A DNA stretch of 64,000 bases from Alteromonas sp. 5E99-2 (GCF_017368475.1 NZ_JAFNJE010000008.1:1-64000), one strand, 5' to 3'; counted from the first letter of the stretch, positions 26,083-37,216 are shown. The notes: a model not told the origin generated them from the sequence alone. Made by a program: numbers and translations.

Positions 26083-28965
26083 TTGAAAAAGTGGATCACA
26101 TTAGGTACAGCAGTCATATTGTCTGCGTGCCACAATCAAACCGTAAATGACCCCTCGTTAGTAACCGACGACACAGTTACCAACCAAGCTATAAGTTTGC
26201 CGGCAGGTATTACACTGGTTGAGCAGGTTTCTCGCCAAGGCGATGAAATTGTTATTCCCTATTCAAAGTACCGTTTGGCTAATGGCTTAACCGTTGTGTT
26301 GAGTGAAGACCAGTCAGATCCTCTTGTACACGTTGATGTAACTTACCATGTAGGCTCGGCAAGAGAAGATTTGGGCAATTCTGGATTTGCACACTTTTTT
26401 GAACACATGATGTTTCAAGGCTCAGAAAATGTAGGTGATGAAGAGCACTTTAAAATAGTGTCTGAATCGGGTGGTACATTAAACGGTACAACCAACTCCG
26501 ACCGCACAAACTATTTTCAAACAGTACCAGCGAACCAACTTGAAAAAATGTTGTGGTTAGAAGCCGATCGCATGGGCTTTTTGTTAAATGCAGTGACTCA
26601 AGAGAAGTTCGAAGTTCAACGCGAAACCGTAAAAAATGAGCGAGGACAACGGGTTGATAATGCGCCTTATGGCCGTGTTTTTGAAACTATATCAATGGGG
26701 CTATACCCTGAAGGTCATCCTTATTCTTGGCCAACCATAGGTTTTATTGAAGATTTAAATCGCGTTAACGTTAACGACCTTAAAAAATTCTTCTTGCGTT
26801 GGTATGGACCCAACAACGCGACATTAACTGTTGGCGGAGCGGTAAACCCAGAGCAAACACTTGCACTTATTAACCACTACTTTGGTTCTATTCCTCGTGG
26901 ACCAGAAGTGGAAAATGCCCCTAAGCCTTTAGTGACATTAGATAAAAACCGCTATATTTCGATGGAAGACAACATTCACTTACCAGCTGTTGTGATGTCG
27001 TTTCCTACGGTTTATGCTCGTCACGAAGATGAACCAGCATTAGATTTGTTAGCTGAAATTTTAGGTGTAGGTAAAACATCATTATTGTATAAAAATCTGG
27101 TGAAAAACGGTGTAGCCGTCCAATCTCAGGTTTCCCACTCTTGTCAAGAACTCGCTTGTAACTTCTTTATGTTTGCGCTACCTAATCCGGCTGCGGGTAA
27201 GACGTTAGCGGAATTGGAAGCAGTTATTCGTGCCTCATTCAAAGAGTTTGAAGAACGTGGCGTTACCGACGACGACCTTGCAAAAGTGAAGGCAAAACGG
27301 GAAGCAAATACGGTATTTGGTTTGCAGTCTGTACGTGGAAAGGTAAGCCAGTTAGCCTTTTATGAAACCTTTACGGGTAATCCTAACTATATTAGCAAAG
27401 ACATAACCCGTTATAACGAGGTTACTAAAGACGATGTTGTTCGCGTATACAACACCTATTTAAAAGACAAACCTTCGGTTATTCTAAGCGTTGTGCCTAA
27501 TGGCAAGTTAGATACCATAGCTCACGAAGATACCTTTGTTTTACCGAAAAGAGACTTCACAGAGCAGTCTACAACTGATGCTTCGCAATTGAATGTGCGC
27601 GAAGCAACGGATGATTTTGACCGTAGCGTACAGCCTAAAGCCGGTGCTAACCCACTAGTAACTATTCCAGATTTTTGGGAAAAGAGTTTAACTAATGGTA
27701 TTTCGGTATTAGGTACGCAAAGCTTAGAAACACCTACAACAAGCTTGTTGTTAAAAATACCAGCTGGACATTTAGCCAATACACCTGCGCAAGCAGGTTT
27801 GGCGAATATCACTACGTCTTTATTAAATGAAGCGACCACTGTGCGCAGCAATGAAAGCATGAGCTTGGCACTGCAAAAGCTAGGCAGTAGTATTCGCATT
27901 AGTGCTGGTGGTGCTTATACCAATGTCTTTGTAAGCACTTTGTCGAAAAACCTCGATGAAACTATGGCCTTAGTGCTAGAAAAGCTGACTAAACCTGCCT
28001 TTAACGATGAAGACTTTAATCGAATTAAAGGTCAGACATTACAAAATATTCAAAATGCCCGAAAAGATGCTAATGCGTTGGCAGCAGAAGGGTGGAGTGC
28101 CTTATTGTTTGGCAATACGATTGCCGGTGTATCTGAAGCTGGCACATTGTCTAGCGTCACGAATATAACTCAAGACGATGTGAAAGGGTTTTATGCCGAT
28201 TACATTTTGCCGGAAACCAGCCAATTAATTGTGGTGAGTGATTTACCACAAGCAGACGTTGCAAAATCGTTGTCAGTACTGCAAAGCTGGACAGGCACAC
28301 CGAAAACCTTTAATCGTAAGTTCGACAGTGTAAAGGTTAACCCAGATACTGTGTATGTGGTGAATAAAGAGGGCGCTGCGCAATCGGTTATTCGTATAGG
28401 CAAACAAAGCCTACCTCGTGATTTCACTGGCGAGTTCTTTAAAGCTGACTTGATGAACTTTAACTTGGGTGGTGCGTTCAATAGCCGTATTAATCTTAAT
28501 TTGCGTGAAGATAAAGGGTATACCTATGGTGCTCGTGCTGGATTCCGTGGTGATAAAGAAGGCGGTATCTTTATGGCATCTGCTGCGGTAAGAGCCGATG
28601 TAACAGATGATTCATTTGTTGAATTCAAAAAAGAAATTACGGCATACCAAGCTAAAGGCATGACACAAGACGAGCTAGCATTTATGCAAAATGCGGTAGG
28701 TCAACGAGATGCATTAAGCTATGAAACGCCAAATCAAAAGCTAGGTTTTATGGCTGATATTCTTGAATATAATTTGCCAAAAGATTTCACTGAAACTCAA
28801 GCTGATATCATTCAAAACACAGCCATTGAAGAATTTAATGCACTTGCTAAAAAGCACTTAGATTTCAACACTATGGCGAAGTTAGTAGTGGGTGATGCAA
28901 CAACACTAAAACCAGAATTTGAAGCGCTAGGATACAAAGTAGAAATACTAGAGCTGCCTAAATAA
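26083..28965 (+). CDS. M16-family zinc metallopeptidase lipoprotein
   Basis: 960 residues. Lipoprotein signal peptide (VILSAC, Cys16), then two M16 halves. The N-terminal half carries the inverted zinc motif HFFEH at 104-108 (GFAHFFEHMMFQGS) with a distal acidic cluster (NERGQRVDNAPYG). The second half (from about 530) has R/Y substrate-binding motifs (NLREDKGYTYGARAGF) but no zinc site, as usual for fused M16 proteins. It degrades peptides in the periplasm. TTG start with GAGGA 7 bases upstream. It stands alone, ending at a strong terminator facing the his operon. Confidence 0.92.
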   Translation: MKKWITLGTAVILSACHNQTVNDPSLVTDDTVTNQAISLPAGITLVEQVSRQGDEIVIPYSKYRLANGLTVVLSEDQSDPLVHVDVTYHVGSAREDLGNSGFAHFFEHMMFQGSENVGDEEHFKIVSESGGTLNGTTNSDRTNYFQTVPANQLEKMLWLEADRMGFLLNAVTQEKFEVQRETVKNERGQRVDNAPYGRVFETISMGLYPEGHPYSWPTIGFIEDLNRVNVNDLKKFFLRWYGPNNATLTVGGAVNPEQTLALINHYFGSIPRGPEVENAPKPLVTLDKNRYISMEDNIHLPAVVMSFPTVYARHEDEPALDLLAEILGVGKTSLLYKNLVKNGVAVQSQVSHSCQELACNFFMFALPNPAAGKTLAELEAVIRASFKEFEERGVTDDDLAKVKAKREANTVFGLQSVRGKVSQLAFYETFTGNPNYISKDITRYNEVTKDDVVRVYNTYLKDKPSVILSVVPNGKLDTIAHEDTFVLPKRDFTEQSTTDASQLNVREATDDFDRSVQPKAGANPLVTIPDFWEKSLTNGISVLGTQSLETPTTSLLLKIPAGHLANTPAQAGLANITTSLLNEATTVRSNESMSLALQKLGSSIRISAGGAYTNVFVSTLSKNLDETMALVLEKLTKPAFNDEDFNRIKGQTLQNIQNARKDANALAAEGWSALLFGNTIAGVSEAGTLSSVTNITQDDVKGFYADYILPETSQLIVVSDLPQADVAKSLSVLQSWTGTPKTFNRKFDSVKVNPDTVYVVNKEGAAQSVIRIGKQSLPRDFTGEFFKADLMNFNLGGAFNSRINLNLREDKGYTYGARAGFRGDKEGGIFMASAAVRADVTDDSFVEFKKEITAYQAKGMTQDELAFMQNAVGQRDALSYETPNQKLGFMADILEYNLPKDFTETQADIIQNTAIEEFNALAKKHLDFNTMAKLVVGDATTLKPEFEALGYKVEILELPK

Positions 28966-28984
28966 GCTTTTAATTACTAGAATG

Positions 28985-29017
28985 AAAAGCCTACCCCCAA
29001 TGAGGGTAGGCTTTTTT
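28985..29017 (+). terminator. M16 peptidase terminator
   Basis: AAAGCCTACCC (28987-28996 region) and GGGTAGGCTTT (29004-29014) form a stem with a short loop and a following T run. On the other strand it faces the end of the his operon and may serve both. Confidence 0.85.
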
Positions 29018-29099
29018 ATATAAAACTTAAAAGTCTTTAAGCTCATAGAATATCAAAAAGTAAGGCCTTGATAACAGATTAGAAGTGAATTTATATCAC

Positions 29100-29720
29100 T
29101 TATTTTTGGTGTCTTTGCCTAAGTACGTCGGTAACGTCAGACAGCGACATGTCACTGGCTTGTAGCAGAACCGTTAAGTGGTATAGCAAATCGGCCGCTT
29201 CGTTTTTCAACTCTTCGTGGTCGTGTACGGTTGCGGCAAGAGCTGTTTCAACGCCTTCTTCACCCACTTTTTGGGCAATGCGCTTGATGCCTTTGGCATA
29301 TAAGCTGGCTGTGTAACTGGAATCGGCACTTGCGTTCTTTCTGCCAGCCAATACGGTTTCTAAATCCGCAATAAAAGTCATGTCGGGTACATCACTTTCA
29401 AACCAGCAACTTTCCGCACCGGTATGGCACGTCGGGCCAATGGGGTTGGCAAGTATGAGCAAGGAGTCTTTGTCGCAGTCTGTACTCATAGACACGAAGT
29501 TTAGCGTATTCCCGCTAGTTTCACCCTTTGTCCATAAGCGCTGCTTTGAACGGCTGAAAAAGGTAACGTGTTTTGTGTCGAGAGTTTTACTGATTGCGGC
29601 TTTGTCCATATACCCTTGCATCAGGACTTTTCCGCTCACTGCATTTTGCACAATCGCTGGCAGTAAGTTGTCCATTTTTTCCCACGCTAAGGCATCTATA
29701 TTGGTACTATTAATTTTCAT
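29100..29720 (-). CDS. hisIE: Bifunctional phosphoribosyl-AMP cyclohydrolase / phosphoribosyl-ATP pyrophosphatase
   Basis: 206 residues, close to the 203 of E. coli HisIE, catalysing steps 2 and 3 of histidine synthesis. The HisI half (about 1-105) has [18 protein letters not shown] and STDCDKDS; the HisE half (about 120-206) has [14 protein letters not shown] and EAADLLYHL. The ATG at 29720 is preferred over one 60 bases upstream because it removes a non-homologous extension lying within the end of hisF. It is the last gene of the his operon. Confidence 0.95.
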   Translation of the reverse strand: MKINSTNIDALAWEKMDNLLPAIVQNAVSGKVLMQGYMDKAAISKTLDTKHVTFFSRSKQRLWTKGETSGNTLNFVSMSTDCDKDSLLILANPIGPTCHTGAESCWFESDVPDMTFIADLETVLAGRKNASADSSYTASLYAKGIKRIAQKVGEEGVETALAATVHDHEELKNEAADLLYHLTVLLQASDMSLSDVTDVLRQRHQK

Positions 29721-29748
29721 TTTTTGTCTCTTTTTATTCGCCCAAGGC

Positions 29749-30525
29749 TTATATAGGACGAGTGGCAATGCCAGCGTCAATAAGATCCTGTTTCAGTTCA
29801 GCCATATTGATCACCGCTTTATGGAACACAGATGCTGCCAGTGCGCCGTCTACATCGGCTTGCTGGAATACATCAATAAAGTGTTCGATTGCGCCTGCAC
29901 CACCAGAAGCGATCAGTGGTAAATTGCAGATGTCGCGTACGGCTTTTAGCTGTTGAATATCATAGCCTTGGCGTACGCCATCTTGATTCATACAGTTGAG
30001 TACGATTTCACCCGCGCCCCTAGATTGAACTTCTTTTATCCATTCAAGGGTAGTCCATTTGGTTTGCTGGGTGCGGCTTTCGTCGCCTGTAAACTTATAC
30101 ACTTCGTATTGATTGGTGTCTTTGTTATAAAAACTGTCTACCCCAATAACAACACATTGCTGACCATAAACATCATGCAGTTCGTTTATTAAATCTGGGT
30201 TGTTGAGGGCAGGAGAGTTAATGGATATTTTGTCGGCACCCATCTCTAAAATTCGTCCTGCATCTTCGACGGATTTGATGCCGCCAGCCACGCAAAATGG
30301 AATATCGATCACTTGTGCAATTCGGCTTACCCAAGATTTGTCGACCACTCTTTGGTCGCTACTGGCGGTAATATCGTAAAAGACCAGCTCGTCGGCTCCG
30401 GCTTCAGCATAGCGTTGTGCCAGTGGTACGATATCGCCAACAATTTCGTGATTGCGAAACTGTACGCCTTTCACTACTTTGCCATCGCGAACATCTAAAC
30501 AGGGGATTATGCGTCTTGCCAGCAT
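29749..30525 (-). CDS. hisF: Imidazole glycerol phosphate synthase subunit HisF
   Basis: 258-residue (beta-alpha)8 barrel cyclase subunit of IGP synthase. Uses ammonia from HisH to close the imidazole ring. Catalytic Asp in [16 protein letters not shown] (Asp11) and in GVDSFY near 130, and phosphate-binding GGAGAIEHF. Its start overlaps the end of hisA by 19 bases, implying coupled translation. Confidence 0.97.
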   Translation of the reverse strand: MLARRIIPCLDVRDGKVVKGVQFRNHEIVGDIVPLAQRYAEAGADELVFYDITASSDQRVVDKSWVSRIAQVIDIPFCVAGGIKSVEDAGRILEMGADKISINSPALNNPDLINELHDVYGQQCVVIGVDSFYNKDTNQYEVYKFTGDESRTQQTKWTTLEWIKEVQSRGAGEIVLNCMNQDGVRQGYDIQQLKAVRDICNLPLIASGGAGAIEHFIDVFQQADVDGALAASVFHKAVINMAELKQDLIDAGIATRPI

Positions 30526-31244
30526 GTGATCGCCTCCGACAGTTCAAATTTACCTTCAAGTAATGCACGGCCTAAAATTACGCCAGAAGCACCGGTGGGT
30601 TTTAAAGCATCGATATCGCCTAAGCCACCAATACCACCAGAGGCTTGCCATTGAACTGAAGGAAACTGTGCACTCACTTCCTTGTACATTTCAACATTGC
30701 TACCTTGTAAGGTGCCATCTCGGCTTATGTCTGTGCATAAAACGTGTTTTGCGCCACTTTCTAGCAATTGGTTAAGCAGAGTTTCAAGCTTTACACCACT
30801 GTCTTCTTGCCAGCCGTGAGTGGCTATCATACGTTCGCCTTTGTCATTAATATTGACGTCAAGAGCTAACACAATTTTTTCGCCGCCGTACTTTTTAAGC
30901 CATCCAGCTACAAGCTCAGGTTGCTTTGCCGCCAATGAACCGATAACCACACGGGATACACCTAATTCAAGTAGTTGCGCGACTTCTTCTTCGCTGCGAA
31001 TACCACCGCCTGCTTGAAATTGCATACGTTTGGTGTCGACCATGCGTTTTATTAAAGCGAGTTGACGTTTAGACGGGTCTTTTGCGCCAGTTAAATCGAC
31101 GATATGTAACCATTCTGCGCCTTCATCTGCATAGTGATGAACTACATCTACAGGGTCTTTTTGATAGGCGGTTTTTTGGTCGTAATCACCTTGATAAAGT
31201 CTGACAACTTGACCGTCAATGAGGTCGATAGCGGGAATGATCAT
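30507..31244 (-). CDS. hisA: ProFAR isomerase HisA
   Basis: 245-residue (beta-alpha)8 barrel that isomerises ProFAR to PRFAR. The opening [21 protein letters not shown] contains the first catalytic Asp (Asp7). The second is in [12 protein letters not shown] near 130. Phosphate-binding motifs are GGGIRSEE and [10 protein letters not shown]. Overlaps hisH by 4 bases. Confidence 0.97.
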   Translation of the reverse strand: MIIPAIDLIDGQVVRLYQGDYDQKTAYQKDPVDVVHHYADEGAEWLHIVDLTGAKDPSKRQLALIKRMVDTKRMQFQAGGGIRSEEEVAQLLELGVSRVVIGSLAAKQPELVAGWLKKYGGEKIVLALDVNINDKGERMIATHGWQEDSGVKLETLLNQLLESGAKHVLCTDISRDGTLQGSNVEMYKEVSAQFPSVQWQASGGIGGLGDIDALKPTGASGVILGRALLEGKFELSEAITCWQDA

Positions 31245-31849
31245 ACGCGCTCCACAAAATTCTTTAATAGTTGTGCGCCGGCGTCGCCAGAGCGTTCAGG
31301 GTGGAACTGTACACCGTAGAAATTATCTTTGTGCAATGCGGCAGAAAATGGTGTGCCATAATCGCAGGTTGCTAAGGTGTGAGGCCCAACGGCAACACTG
31401 AAACTATGAACAAAATAAAAATAACTATTTTCGGCAATACCGTGAAATAAAGGATTGTCTTTTTCTGTTTTAACCGTATTCCAGCCCATGTGAGGCAAGC
31501 GTAAATCGCCTACTTGCATACGCTCAACCGCGCCAGGAATTAGCGATAAGCACTCAATGCTGTCTTGGCGGGTTTCTTTGGACGTTTCTACCATCAATTG
31601 CATGCCCAAACATACACCAAGTACAGGCTGAGTGAGCGAGCGAACGACGTCGATTAGCTGTTTATTTGCAATGCTTGTCATGGCGGCATTAGCAGTCCCC
31701 ACGCCCGGTAAGAACACCTTGTCAGCTTGCCTAATGACGTCTGGGTCATCGGATACAGTCACGGCAACATCAAGACGCTCTAGTGCAAATTTCACTGAAG
31801 AAATGTTGGCGCATCCGGTGTTGACGATAACAATGTTTTTGGTACTCAT
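31241..31849 (-). CDS. hisH: Imidazole glycerol phosphate synthase subunit HisH
   Basis: 202-residue class I glutamine amidotransferase that supplies ammonia to HisF. The nucleophile Cys lies in [11 protein letters not shown] (about 79-89), and the His-x-Glu pair in [13 protein letters not shown] near the C-terminus. VFLPGVGTA at about 46 is family-specific. Its ATG overlaps the hisB stop by one base. Confidence 0.97.
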   Translation of the reverse strand: MSTKNIVIVNTGCANISSVKFALERLDVAVTVSDDPDVIRQADKVFLPGVGTANAAMTSIANKQLIDVVRSLTQPVLGVCLGMQLMVETSKETRQDSIECLSLIPGAVERMQVGDLRLPHMGWNTVKTEKDNPLFHGIAENSYFYFVHSFSVAVGPHTLATCDYGTPFSAALHKDNFYGVQFHPERSGDAGAQLLKNFVERV

Positions 31850-32916
31850 TACAACACTCCTTTGGTACTGGGAAGTGCATCGCCTTTAATTGCAATTGCT
31901 TGACCTATGGCACGGGCAAAGGCTTTAAATAACCCTTCAACCTGATGATGCGCATTGCCATCCGATGCAGATAAATGCAGTGATAGCCCCATAGTCTGGG
32001 CAATAGAATAGAAAAAGTGCTCTACCATTTCGGTGGCTAAACCACCCACAAGTTCACGGTCAAAGTTAGCTTTAAACACTAAAACTGGGCGGTTAGAGAT
32101 ATCCAGTACACATTCAGCTCGAATTTCATCCATAGGCAAGACAAAGCCATAGCGACCTATGCCTCGTTTGTTACCTAAGGCTTTTTTCAGCGCTTCGCCT
32201 AACGCCAAAGCGGTATCTTCAACACTGTGGTGATCGTCGATATGTAAATCACCGTCTACCGCGACATTGAGGTTAAATCCACCATGAGTGGCTAACGCGT
32301 CGAGCATATGGTCGAAAAAGCCAATGCCAGTTTGAATACTGCCTTTTTCTTTACTGTCGAGGTTAACGTCAATTTTAATATCAGTTTCTGAGGTTTTGCG
32401 TATCACGGTGGCCGTGCGAGGCGCGGTTAAAATGACATTTGCAATTTCGTCCCAATTCAGTGTGGCACGGTCGTATTTTATACCCGTAATTCCCATGTTT
32501 TCTGCAAGCTGAACATCGGTATCGCGGTCGCCAATAACATAGCTTTTGGCAAAATCAACGCGACCTTGCTGCAACAAGGGTTTGACTAGGCCTAAGTGAG
32601 GTTTTCTGCACGCGCAGCCGTCAGTTGGAAAGTGAGGGCAAATTAATACGTCGTCAAATTTTACACCTTGGCTTTCGAATATTGCCATCATCATTGCGTG
32701 AGGCTTATCGAAGTCTTCTTGGGGGTAACTTGATGTACCCAAACCATCTTGGTTGGTGACCATAATTAAACGGTAACCCGCTTGTTGAAAGCGCAAAAGT
32801 ACGGGAATAACATTGGGCTCAAAAACAAGCTTTTCTAGTGTATCTAGCTGCTTGTCTATAGGAGGCTCTTCAACGAGTGTACCGTCGCGATCGATAAATA
32901 AAATAGGCTCACTCAT
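31849..32916 (-). CDS. hisB: Bifunctional histidinol-phosphatase / IGP dehydratase
   Basis: 355 residues, as in E. coli HisB. An N-terminal HAD phosphatase ([13 protein letters not shown], Asp nucleophile; zinc ligands in [28 protein letters not shown]) is fused to a C-terminal dehydratase with its metal-binding histidine clusters ([40 protein letters not shown]). This fused form is typical of enterobacterial and related gammaproteobacterial operons. Confidence 0.97.
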   Translation of the reverse strand: MSEPILFIDRDGTLVEEPPIDKQLDTLEKLVFEPNVIPVLLRFQQAGYRLIMVTNQDGLGTSSYPQEDFDKPHAMMMAIFESQGVKFDDVLICPHFPTDGCACRKPHLGLVKPLLQQGRVDFAKSYVIGDRDTDVQLAENMGITGIKYDRATLNWDEIANVILTAPRTATVIRKTSETDIKIDVNLDSKEKGSIQTGIGFFDHMLDALATHGGFNLNVAVDGDLHIDDHHSVEDTALALGEALKKALGNKRGIGRYGFVLPMDEIRAECVLDISNRPVLVFKANFDRELVGGLATEMVEHFFYSIAQTMGLSLHLSASDGNAHHQVEGLFKAFARAIGQAIAIKGDALPSTKGVL

Positions 32917-33995
32917 TAAGCGTTGCTCCGATTTTGATAAAACTGCGTAATCAAATCCATGAGTATGGTTTGTTCTTTTTCATTGCTGACGGTTGCCCGT
33001 AAGCAATTGGCTAAATTGACTTGTTTTGACTGATCGCGAATAAGCATGCCATTGTCGACTAAATAGCTCATAAGCTCGTCTTTTTGCTTGCATCGAAACA
33101 AGACAAAGTTGGCTTTCGCATCGCCGACTAGCTGAATTTGCGGCAAAGTCTGAAGTGCTTTTTCTAACTCGTTGCGCTGGTTTTTTAGCGTAGTGACGTT
33201 TTGCGTCAGGGTCATTAAACCTTTTTTACTGAGCGCTTGAGCTGCAACTTGCGCTACGGGCTCTGGTACAGGGTAGGGGGCAATGACTTTCATCAAACTT
33301 TGAATAATTTGCGGTTGCGCTAAGGTGAAGCCACAACGAAGACCCGCTAAGCCAAAGGCTTTTGATAAGGTTCGCAATACAACTAAATTGTCGAATTTAG
33401 CGAGTTTACTTGCCCAGCCAGCTGAATCGTCAAACTCAATATAGGCTTCGTCAACCACAACTAATGCCTTTCCTGCAAAGTGCTGTAACAGAATTTCAAT
33501 TTGTTCTGCATCAACATGTGTCCCCGTTGGGTTGTTGGGAGAACAGACAAACACCAACTTCACATCATCAACTTTTGTGATGGCATCTGTGTCTAAAGAG
33601 AAATCTGGCAGTAACGGAATACTAGTAACACCGACATTGCAGGTTTCTGCACTTATGGCATACATGCCATAAGTCGGAGGGCAAATCAGTACTTTGTCAT
33701 TTCCTGGTTCACAAAATGTGCGGATAAGTAGCTCTATACCTTCATCTGCTCCACGAGTGACTATCAGGTTATTGGTTTGGACGCCTGCGTAGCCCGCGTA
33801 ACCTTCTACTACGGCTTGGGGCTGACAGTCGGGGTAGCGATTGAGCCTTTCATCATTCAGTGAATAGCTATTAGTGAAAGGGCTTTCATTGGCATTAAGA
33901 AAGTAGTTTCCACCAGAAAACAAACGTCGTGCCGACTCATAAGGCTTTAACCCTATAAGGTGGGTATTTATGAGTTTTTCCAACCAGTTAGTCAT
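32916..33995 (-). CDS. hisC: Histidinol-phosphate aminotransferase
   Basis: 359-residue fold-type I PLP enzyme transferring the amino group from glutamate. PLP lysine in [13 protein letters not shown] (about 213-225), Asn/Asp cofactor contacts in SPNNPTG and VDEAYIEF. Its start overlaps the end of hisD by 8 bases and its stop touches hisB. Confidence 0.96.
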   Translation of the reverse strand: MTNWLEKLINTHLIGLKPYESARRLFSGGNYFLNANESPFTNSYSLNDERLNRYPDCQPQAVVEGYAGYAGVQTNNLIVTRGADEGIELLIRTFCEPGNDKVLICPPTYGMYAISAETCNVGVTSIPLLPDFSLDTDAITKVDDVKLVFVCSPNNPTGTHVDAEQIEILLQHFAGKALVVVDEAYIEFDDSAGWASKLAKFDNLVVLRTLSKAFGLAGLRCGFTLAQPQIIQSLMKVIAPYPVPEPVAQVAAQALSKKGLMTLTQNVTTLKNQRNELEKALQTLPQIQLVGDAKANFVLFRCKQKDELMSYLVDNGMLIRDQSKQVNLANCLRATVSNEKEQTILMDLITQFYQNRSNA

Positions 33996-35301
33996 GCCAG
34001 TTGTCCTTGTCTTCTAAGGCGTCGAGTCGTACTTTTACGGCATTTTCGTGGGCAGTTAAACCTTCAGCTTTGGCCAATGTCATGATTGCTGGACCTAAAT
34101 AACGAAGGCCAGTTTGGCTAAGTGTTTGCACTGTATATCGACGCATAAAGTCGACCAAACCTAAACTATTGTAGTTTTTAGAATAGCCGTAGGTCGGTAA
34201 TACGTGATTTGTACCACTGGCATAATCACCCGCAGATTCAGGAGACCAAGGCCCAACAAAAATAGACCCTGCGTTTTGAATTAGAGGTAAGAACTCACAT
34301 ACTTGGTCGAGTTGCACAATTAAATGTTCAGGTGCGTATTGATTGCTCACTTGCACCGCTTCAGCAACTGAATCGACTAAAATATAGCGAGCGTGCTGCA
34401 TAGCTTGGGAAGCAATATCAACCCGTGTTAGCTGAGCTAGTTGAGTGGCAACATGATCCTTCGTTTGCTCAATCAATGCTGCGCTATTCGATACCATAAC
34501 CGATTGTGAGTCGTGGCCGTGTTCTGCTTGGGACAATAAATCTGCGGCAACAAAAGCAGGGTTTGCATTTTCGTCAGCCAGTACCAGTACTTCAGATGGG
34601 CCAGCGGGCATATCAATAGCCGCACCTTGAGGTGTTTGCGACACTTGTTGTTTTGCTTCGGTTACAAAACTGTTACCCGGACCAAAGATTTTGTCTACTT
34701 TGGTGATGGTCTCTGTGCCAAAGGCCATAGCTGCAATGGCTTGTGCACCGCCACATAAGAATATTTTTTGTACATTACACAGCTTTGCGGCAAAGGCGAT
34801 TTCAGGGGCAATTAAGCCTTCTTTATTGGGTGGAGTACACAATACTCGAGTCGCGCATTGAGCGACTTGAGAGGGCACGCCCAACATCAATACTGTGGAA
34901 GGAAGTGGTGCAGTCCCCCCTGGAATATATAAGCCAACCGCAGACAAGGATGCAAAATGCTGTTCACATACAACGCCTTGGGTAGTTTCTAATATAACCG
35001 ACTCAGGCTGCTGGGCTTGGTGAAAAGCTTTAATATTGTCATAAGCTATGACAATCGCCTGTTTTACATCTTCATCAACGCTATTTGCCAGAGTATCCCA
35101 TTGTTCCTCGGACAAGCACAAGGACGTGGTATCAGGGCAATCAAACTGATGAGTCAGTGACAATACGGCCTTATCGCCCTCGGTTTGTACCTGAGCGATA
35201 ATATCAGCCACTGTTTTTTGCAATGAAACATTGTCTGCGTTGGCAGGTCTTGCCAACGTAGCGCTTTGTTCTGCTGGGGAAAGAGCTGACCAAGTAATCA
35301 T
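33988..35301 (-). CDS. hisD: Histidinol dehydrogenase
   Basis: 437-residue zinc enzyme that carries out the last two oxidations to histidine using NAD. Family landmarks are YIPGGTAPLPSTVLML, DMPAGPSEVLVLAD, LLSQAEHGHDSQ (metal-ligand Gln and His) and FVGPWSPESAGDYASGTNHVLPTYG. Five bases separate it from hisG. Confidence 0.97.
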   Translation of the reverse strand: MITWSALSPAEQSATLARPANADNVSLQKTVADIIAQVQTEGDKAVLSLTHQFDCPDTTSLCLSEEQWDTLANSVDEDVKQAIVIAYDNIKAFHQAQQPESVILETTQGVVCEQHFASLSAVGLYIPGGTAPLPSTVLMLGVPSQVAQCATRVLCTPPNKEGLIAPEIAFAAKLCNVQKIFLCGGAQAIAAMAFGTETITKVDKIFGPGNSFVTEAKQQVSQTPQGAAIDMPAGPSEVLVLADENANPAFVAADLLSQAEHGHDSQSVMVSNSAALIEQTKDHVATQLAQLTRVDIASQAMQHARYILVDSVAEAVQVSNQYAPEHLIVQLDQVCEFLPLIQNAGSIFVGPWSPESAGDYASGTNHVLPTYGYSKNYNSLGLVDFMRRYTVQTLSQTGLRYLGPAIMTLAKAEGLTAHENAVKVRLDALEDKDNWHD

Positions 35302-35306
35302 AATTG

Positions 35307-36209
35307 TTAACCCATCATTTTTTCGATAGGCATGACTAAAATTGAACTACAGCCTAACGCTTTGAGTTTTTCCATTGTTTCCCAGAACAAGGTTTCTGAA
35401 CTAACAACGTGCACAGCGACTACGTCGTCATTACCTGCAAGAGACAATACTGTTGGGTTTTCTGAACCCGGCAATAAGCTTTTAACCTGCTCTACGTAGG
35501 CTTTAGGCGCATGTAACATGATGTATTTGCTTTCTTTAGCTTGTATTACACCATCGATACGTGGAATCAAACGGTTGATAAGGTCTTGCTTGTCTTCCTC
35601 AAGCGCACCGTTTGCACGTTGAATTAACACGGCTTTTGAACGGAAAATCACGTCTTTTTCAACAAGGCCATTGGCTTCTAACGTTGCGCCAGTAGACACA
35701 AGGTCACAAATGGCATCGGCAACGCCAGCACGAGGGGCAACTTCTACCGACCCTGTTAGCATTACGGCTTTGGCGTCGACATTGTTTTCTTTGAAGAAGC
35801 GCTCAAGTAAATACGGGTAGGTTGTCGCGACTTCTTTTTTGTCTAAAGAGGTAACACTGGTGTAGTCCATTTCATCTGGAACTGCGATAGATAGGCGGCA
35901 ACCACCGTAATCAAGGCGTCTTAGTGTGATAAAGTCACTGGGCTTACCTGTTGATTGGCGCTCAAGCATTTTTTCTTCAAGCTCGTTTTCGCCAATAAAG
36001 CCTAAATCAACAATACCGTCCATGACTAAACCGGGAATATCGTCATCGCGAACACGCAATAAATCGATAGGCATATTGGTGCTGTGTGCAATAAGCAAGC
36101 GATCGCGTATTTGTAATTTGATACCGATAGCTTTAAGCAATGCAATACTTTCGTCGCTTAAACGACCTGACTTTTGTATGGCAATACGTAGCCTTTTTCT
36201 ATCACTCAT
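35307..36209 (-). CDS. hisG: ATP phosphoribosyltransferase HisG
   Basis: 300-residue long-form HisG (E. coli 299), the first and feedback-inhibited enzyme of histidine synthesis. Catalytic domains 1-2 show [26 protein letters not shown] and the PRPP loop [18 protein letters not shown]. The C-terminal ACT-like domain (about 225-300, [18 protein letters not shown]) is the histidine-binding regulatory part. The first structural gene after the attenuator. Confidence 0.97.
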   Translation of the reverse strand: MSDRKRLRIAIQKSGRLSDESIALLKAIGIKLQIRDRLLIAHSTNMPIDLLRVRDDDIPGLVMDGIVDLGFIGENELEEKMLERQSTGKPSDFITLRRLDYGGCRLSIAVPDEMDYTSVTSLDKKEVATTYPYLLERFFKENNVDAKAVMLTGSVEVAPRAGVADAICDLVSTGATLEANGLVEKDVIFRSKAVLIQRANGALEEDKQDLINRLIPRIDGVIQAKESKYIMLHAPKAYVEQVKSLLPGSENPTVLSLAGNDDVVAVHVVSSETLFWETMEKLKALGCSSILVMPIEKMMG

Positions 36210-36274
36210 TGTTAGTGTCCTTAATGTTTTAAATAGCTAGCACGTTGAATATTCACATAAAAAAAGGCGCAACT

Positions 36275-36367
36275 AAAAACCCCCCGAAAGTTTCCTTTCG
36301 AGGGGTTAGCATGAATTTGCGCGCCGCTGAAAGGAATACAACCTTTCAGCACAAACCTGAAAGGTTA
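36275..36367 (-). promoter_or_regulatory. his operon attenuator
   Basis: Read on the minus strand, four structures follow the leader peptide. AACCTTTCAG/CTGAAAGGTT forms a pause hairpin (about 36340-36367) overlapping the hisL stop. The same CTGAAAGG can instead pair with the next CCTTTCAGC (about 36326-36350). GGCGCGCAA can pair with a distant TTGCGCC. The terminator is CCCCTCGAAAG/CTTTCGGGG with TTTTT at 36275-36307. Mutually exclusive pairings are the hallmark of leader-peptide attenuation. Confidence 0.88.
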
Positions 36368-36406
36368 TGCTTTATGGTGGTGATGATGTGCGCGTGCTTG
36401 ATTCAT
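36365..36406 (-). CDS. hisL: his operon leader peptide
   Basis: A 13-residue ORF, MNQARAHHHHHKA, with five consecutive histidine codons, directly followed by the attenuator and hisG. E. coli HisL has seven. Scarce charged tRNA-His would stall the ribosome on these codons and favour the antiterminator. The ribosome site is weak. Confidence 0.92.
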   Translation of the reverse strand: MNQARAHHHHHKA

Positions 36407-36434
36407 AATATTCTGTCTTGCAAAAGTTGGTCGA

Positions 36435-36463
36435 ACTGTATCGAAAGTTGGGTTTGTTTACAA
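36435..36463 (-). promoter_or_regulatory. Candidate his operon promoter
   Basis: On the minus strand TTGTAA (complement of 36458-36463), a 17-bp spacer, and TACAGT (complement of 36435-36440), about 28 bases before the hisL start. A second, less well spaced pair (TTGAGG/TATAGT) lies further upstream, so the exact promoter is unsure. Confidence 0.5.
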
Positions 36464-36631
36464 GTGAAACTACTTATGCGAAAGGAAATAACTAAGAACC
36501 TAGAACTATAAGCAAAAAGTTAAAACCTCAAGGATTATAAAGAGAGGAATTGAATGCAAAACCTGCTGTCTAGGGTTCAGTAGTGTATTATCAGTAAAAA
36601 TATGAAAAAAGAATGAAAAAAAGGATTATCT

Positions 36632-37048
36632 ATGACTTCCGAACCTAGAGATTTATTGGCTGAAGAATGGAAACTTATGCAAGGTCAATTCGATTTATAT
36701 GAATGCTATTCGTTAATTATCAAATTAATCAGTATTGTATTAGCCGCGTTATCGCTAATCTTTGGGTATACCCATTTTGTGATGGTTTTACTTGTTTGTG
36801 TATTATGGCTACAAGACGCCATTTGGAAAACATTTCAAGGGCGAATTGAAGTGCGCCTTCTTGAATTAGAAGCTTTCCTTTCTGATGATGAAGAGACGGA
36901 ATTAGCATTGCCTTTTCAATTTAACACTCGTTACAGCGAAAGCCGCCCGGGTACGGTTGGTCTTTTGATTGAATACTTGAAACAAGCCGCACGTCCTACC
37001 GTAGCTTTTCCTTATTGTGTACTTATTTTGTTGGTTTTAGTGCTGTAA
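36632..37048 (+). CDS. Predicted membrane protein, unknown
   Basis: 138 residues with a polar, acidic N-terminus, two close membrane helices (about 25-45 and 47-62), a charged middle part (RIEVRLLELEAFLSDDEE) and a third helix at the very C-terminus (FPYCVLILLVLVL). AAAGGA lies 7 bases before the ATG. I do not recognise a family. It is divergent from the his operon. Confidence 0.65.
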   Translation: MTSEPRDLLAEEWKLMQGQFDLYECYSLIIKLISIVLAALSLIFGYTHFVMVLLVCVLWLQDAIWKTFQGRIEVRLLELEAFLSDDEETELALPFQFNTRYSESRPGTVGLLIEYLKQAARPTVAFPYCVLILLVLVL

Positions 37049-37173
37049 AGCATATTACACGTTAGTTTTTATTTGTTTTCGACTGTGCATATAGCTACTT
37101 TTATATAATTTTTAGCCTTTATCTCCATTTTTGCCAGCCTCGTTGCTCCGAAGGCTGGTCCTACGTTACCGCC

Positions 37174-37216
37174 TTCGCCAAAATTTATTGGAATGCCGAA
37201 GGTATTCGCCAAAATT
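37174..37216. repeat. 12-bp direct repeat at the kinase-remnant breakpoint
   Basis: TTCGCCAAAATT occurs at 37174-37185 and 37205-37216, 31 bp apart. The proximal copy coincides with where homology of the kinase remnant to xylulokinase ends. It may mark the rearrangement that truncated the gene. Confidence 0.6.
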
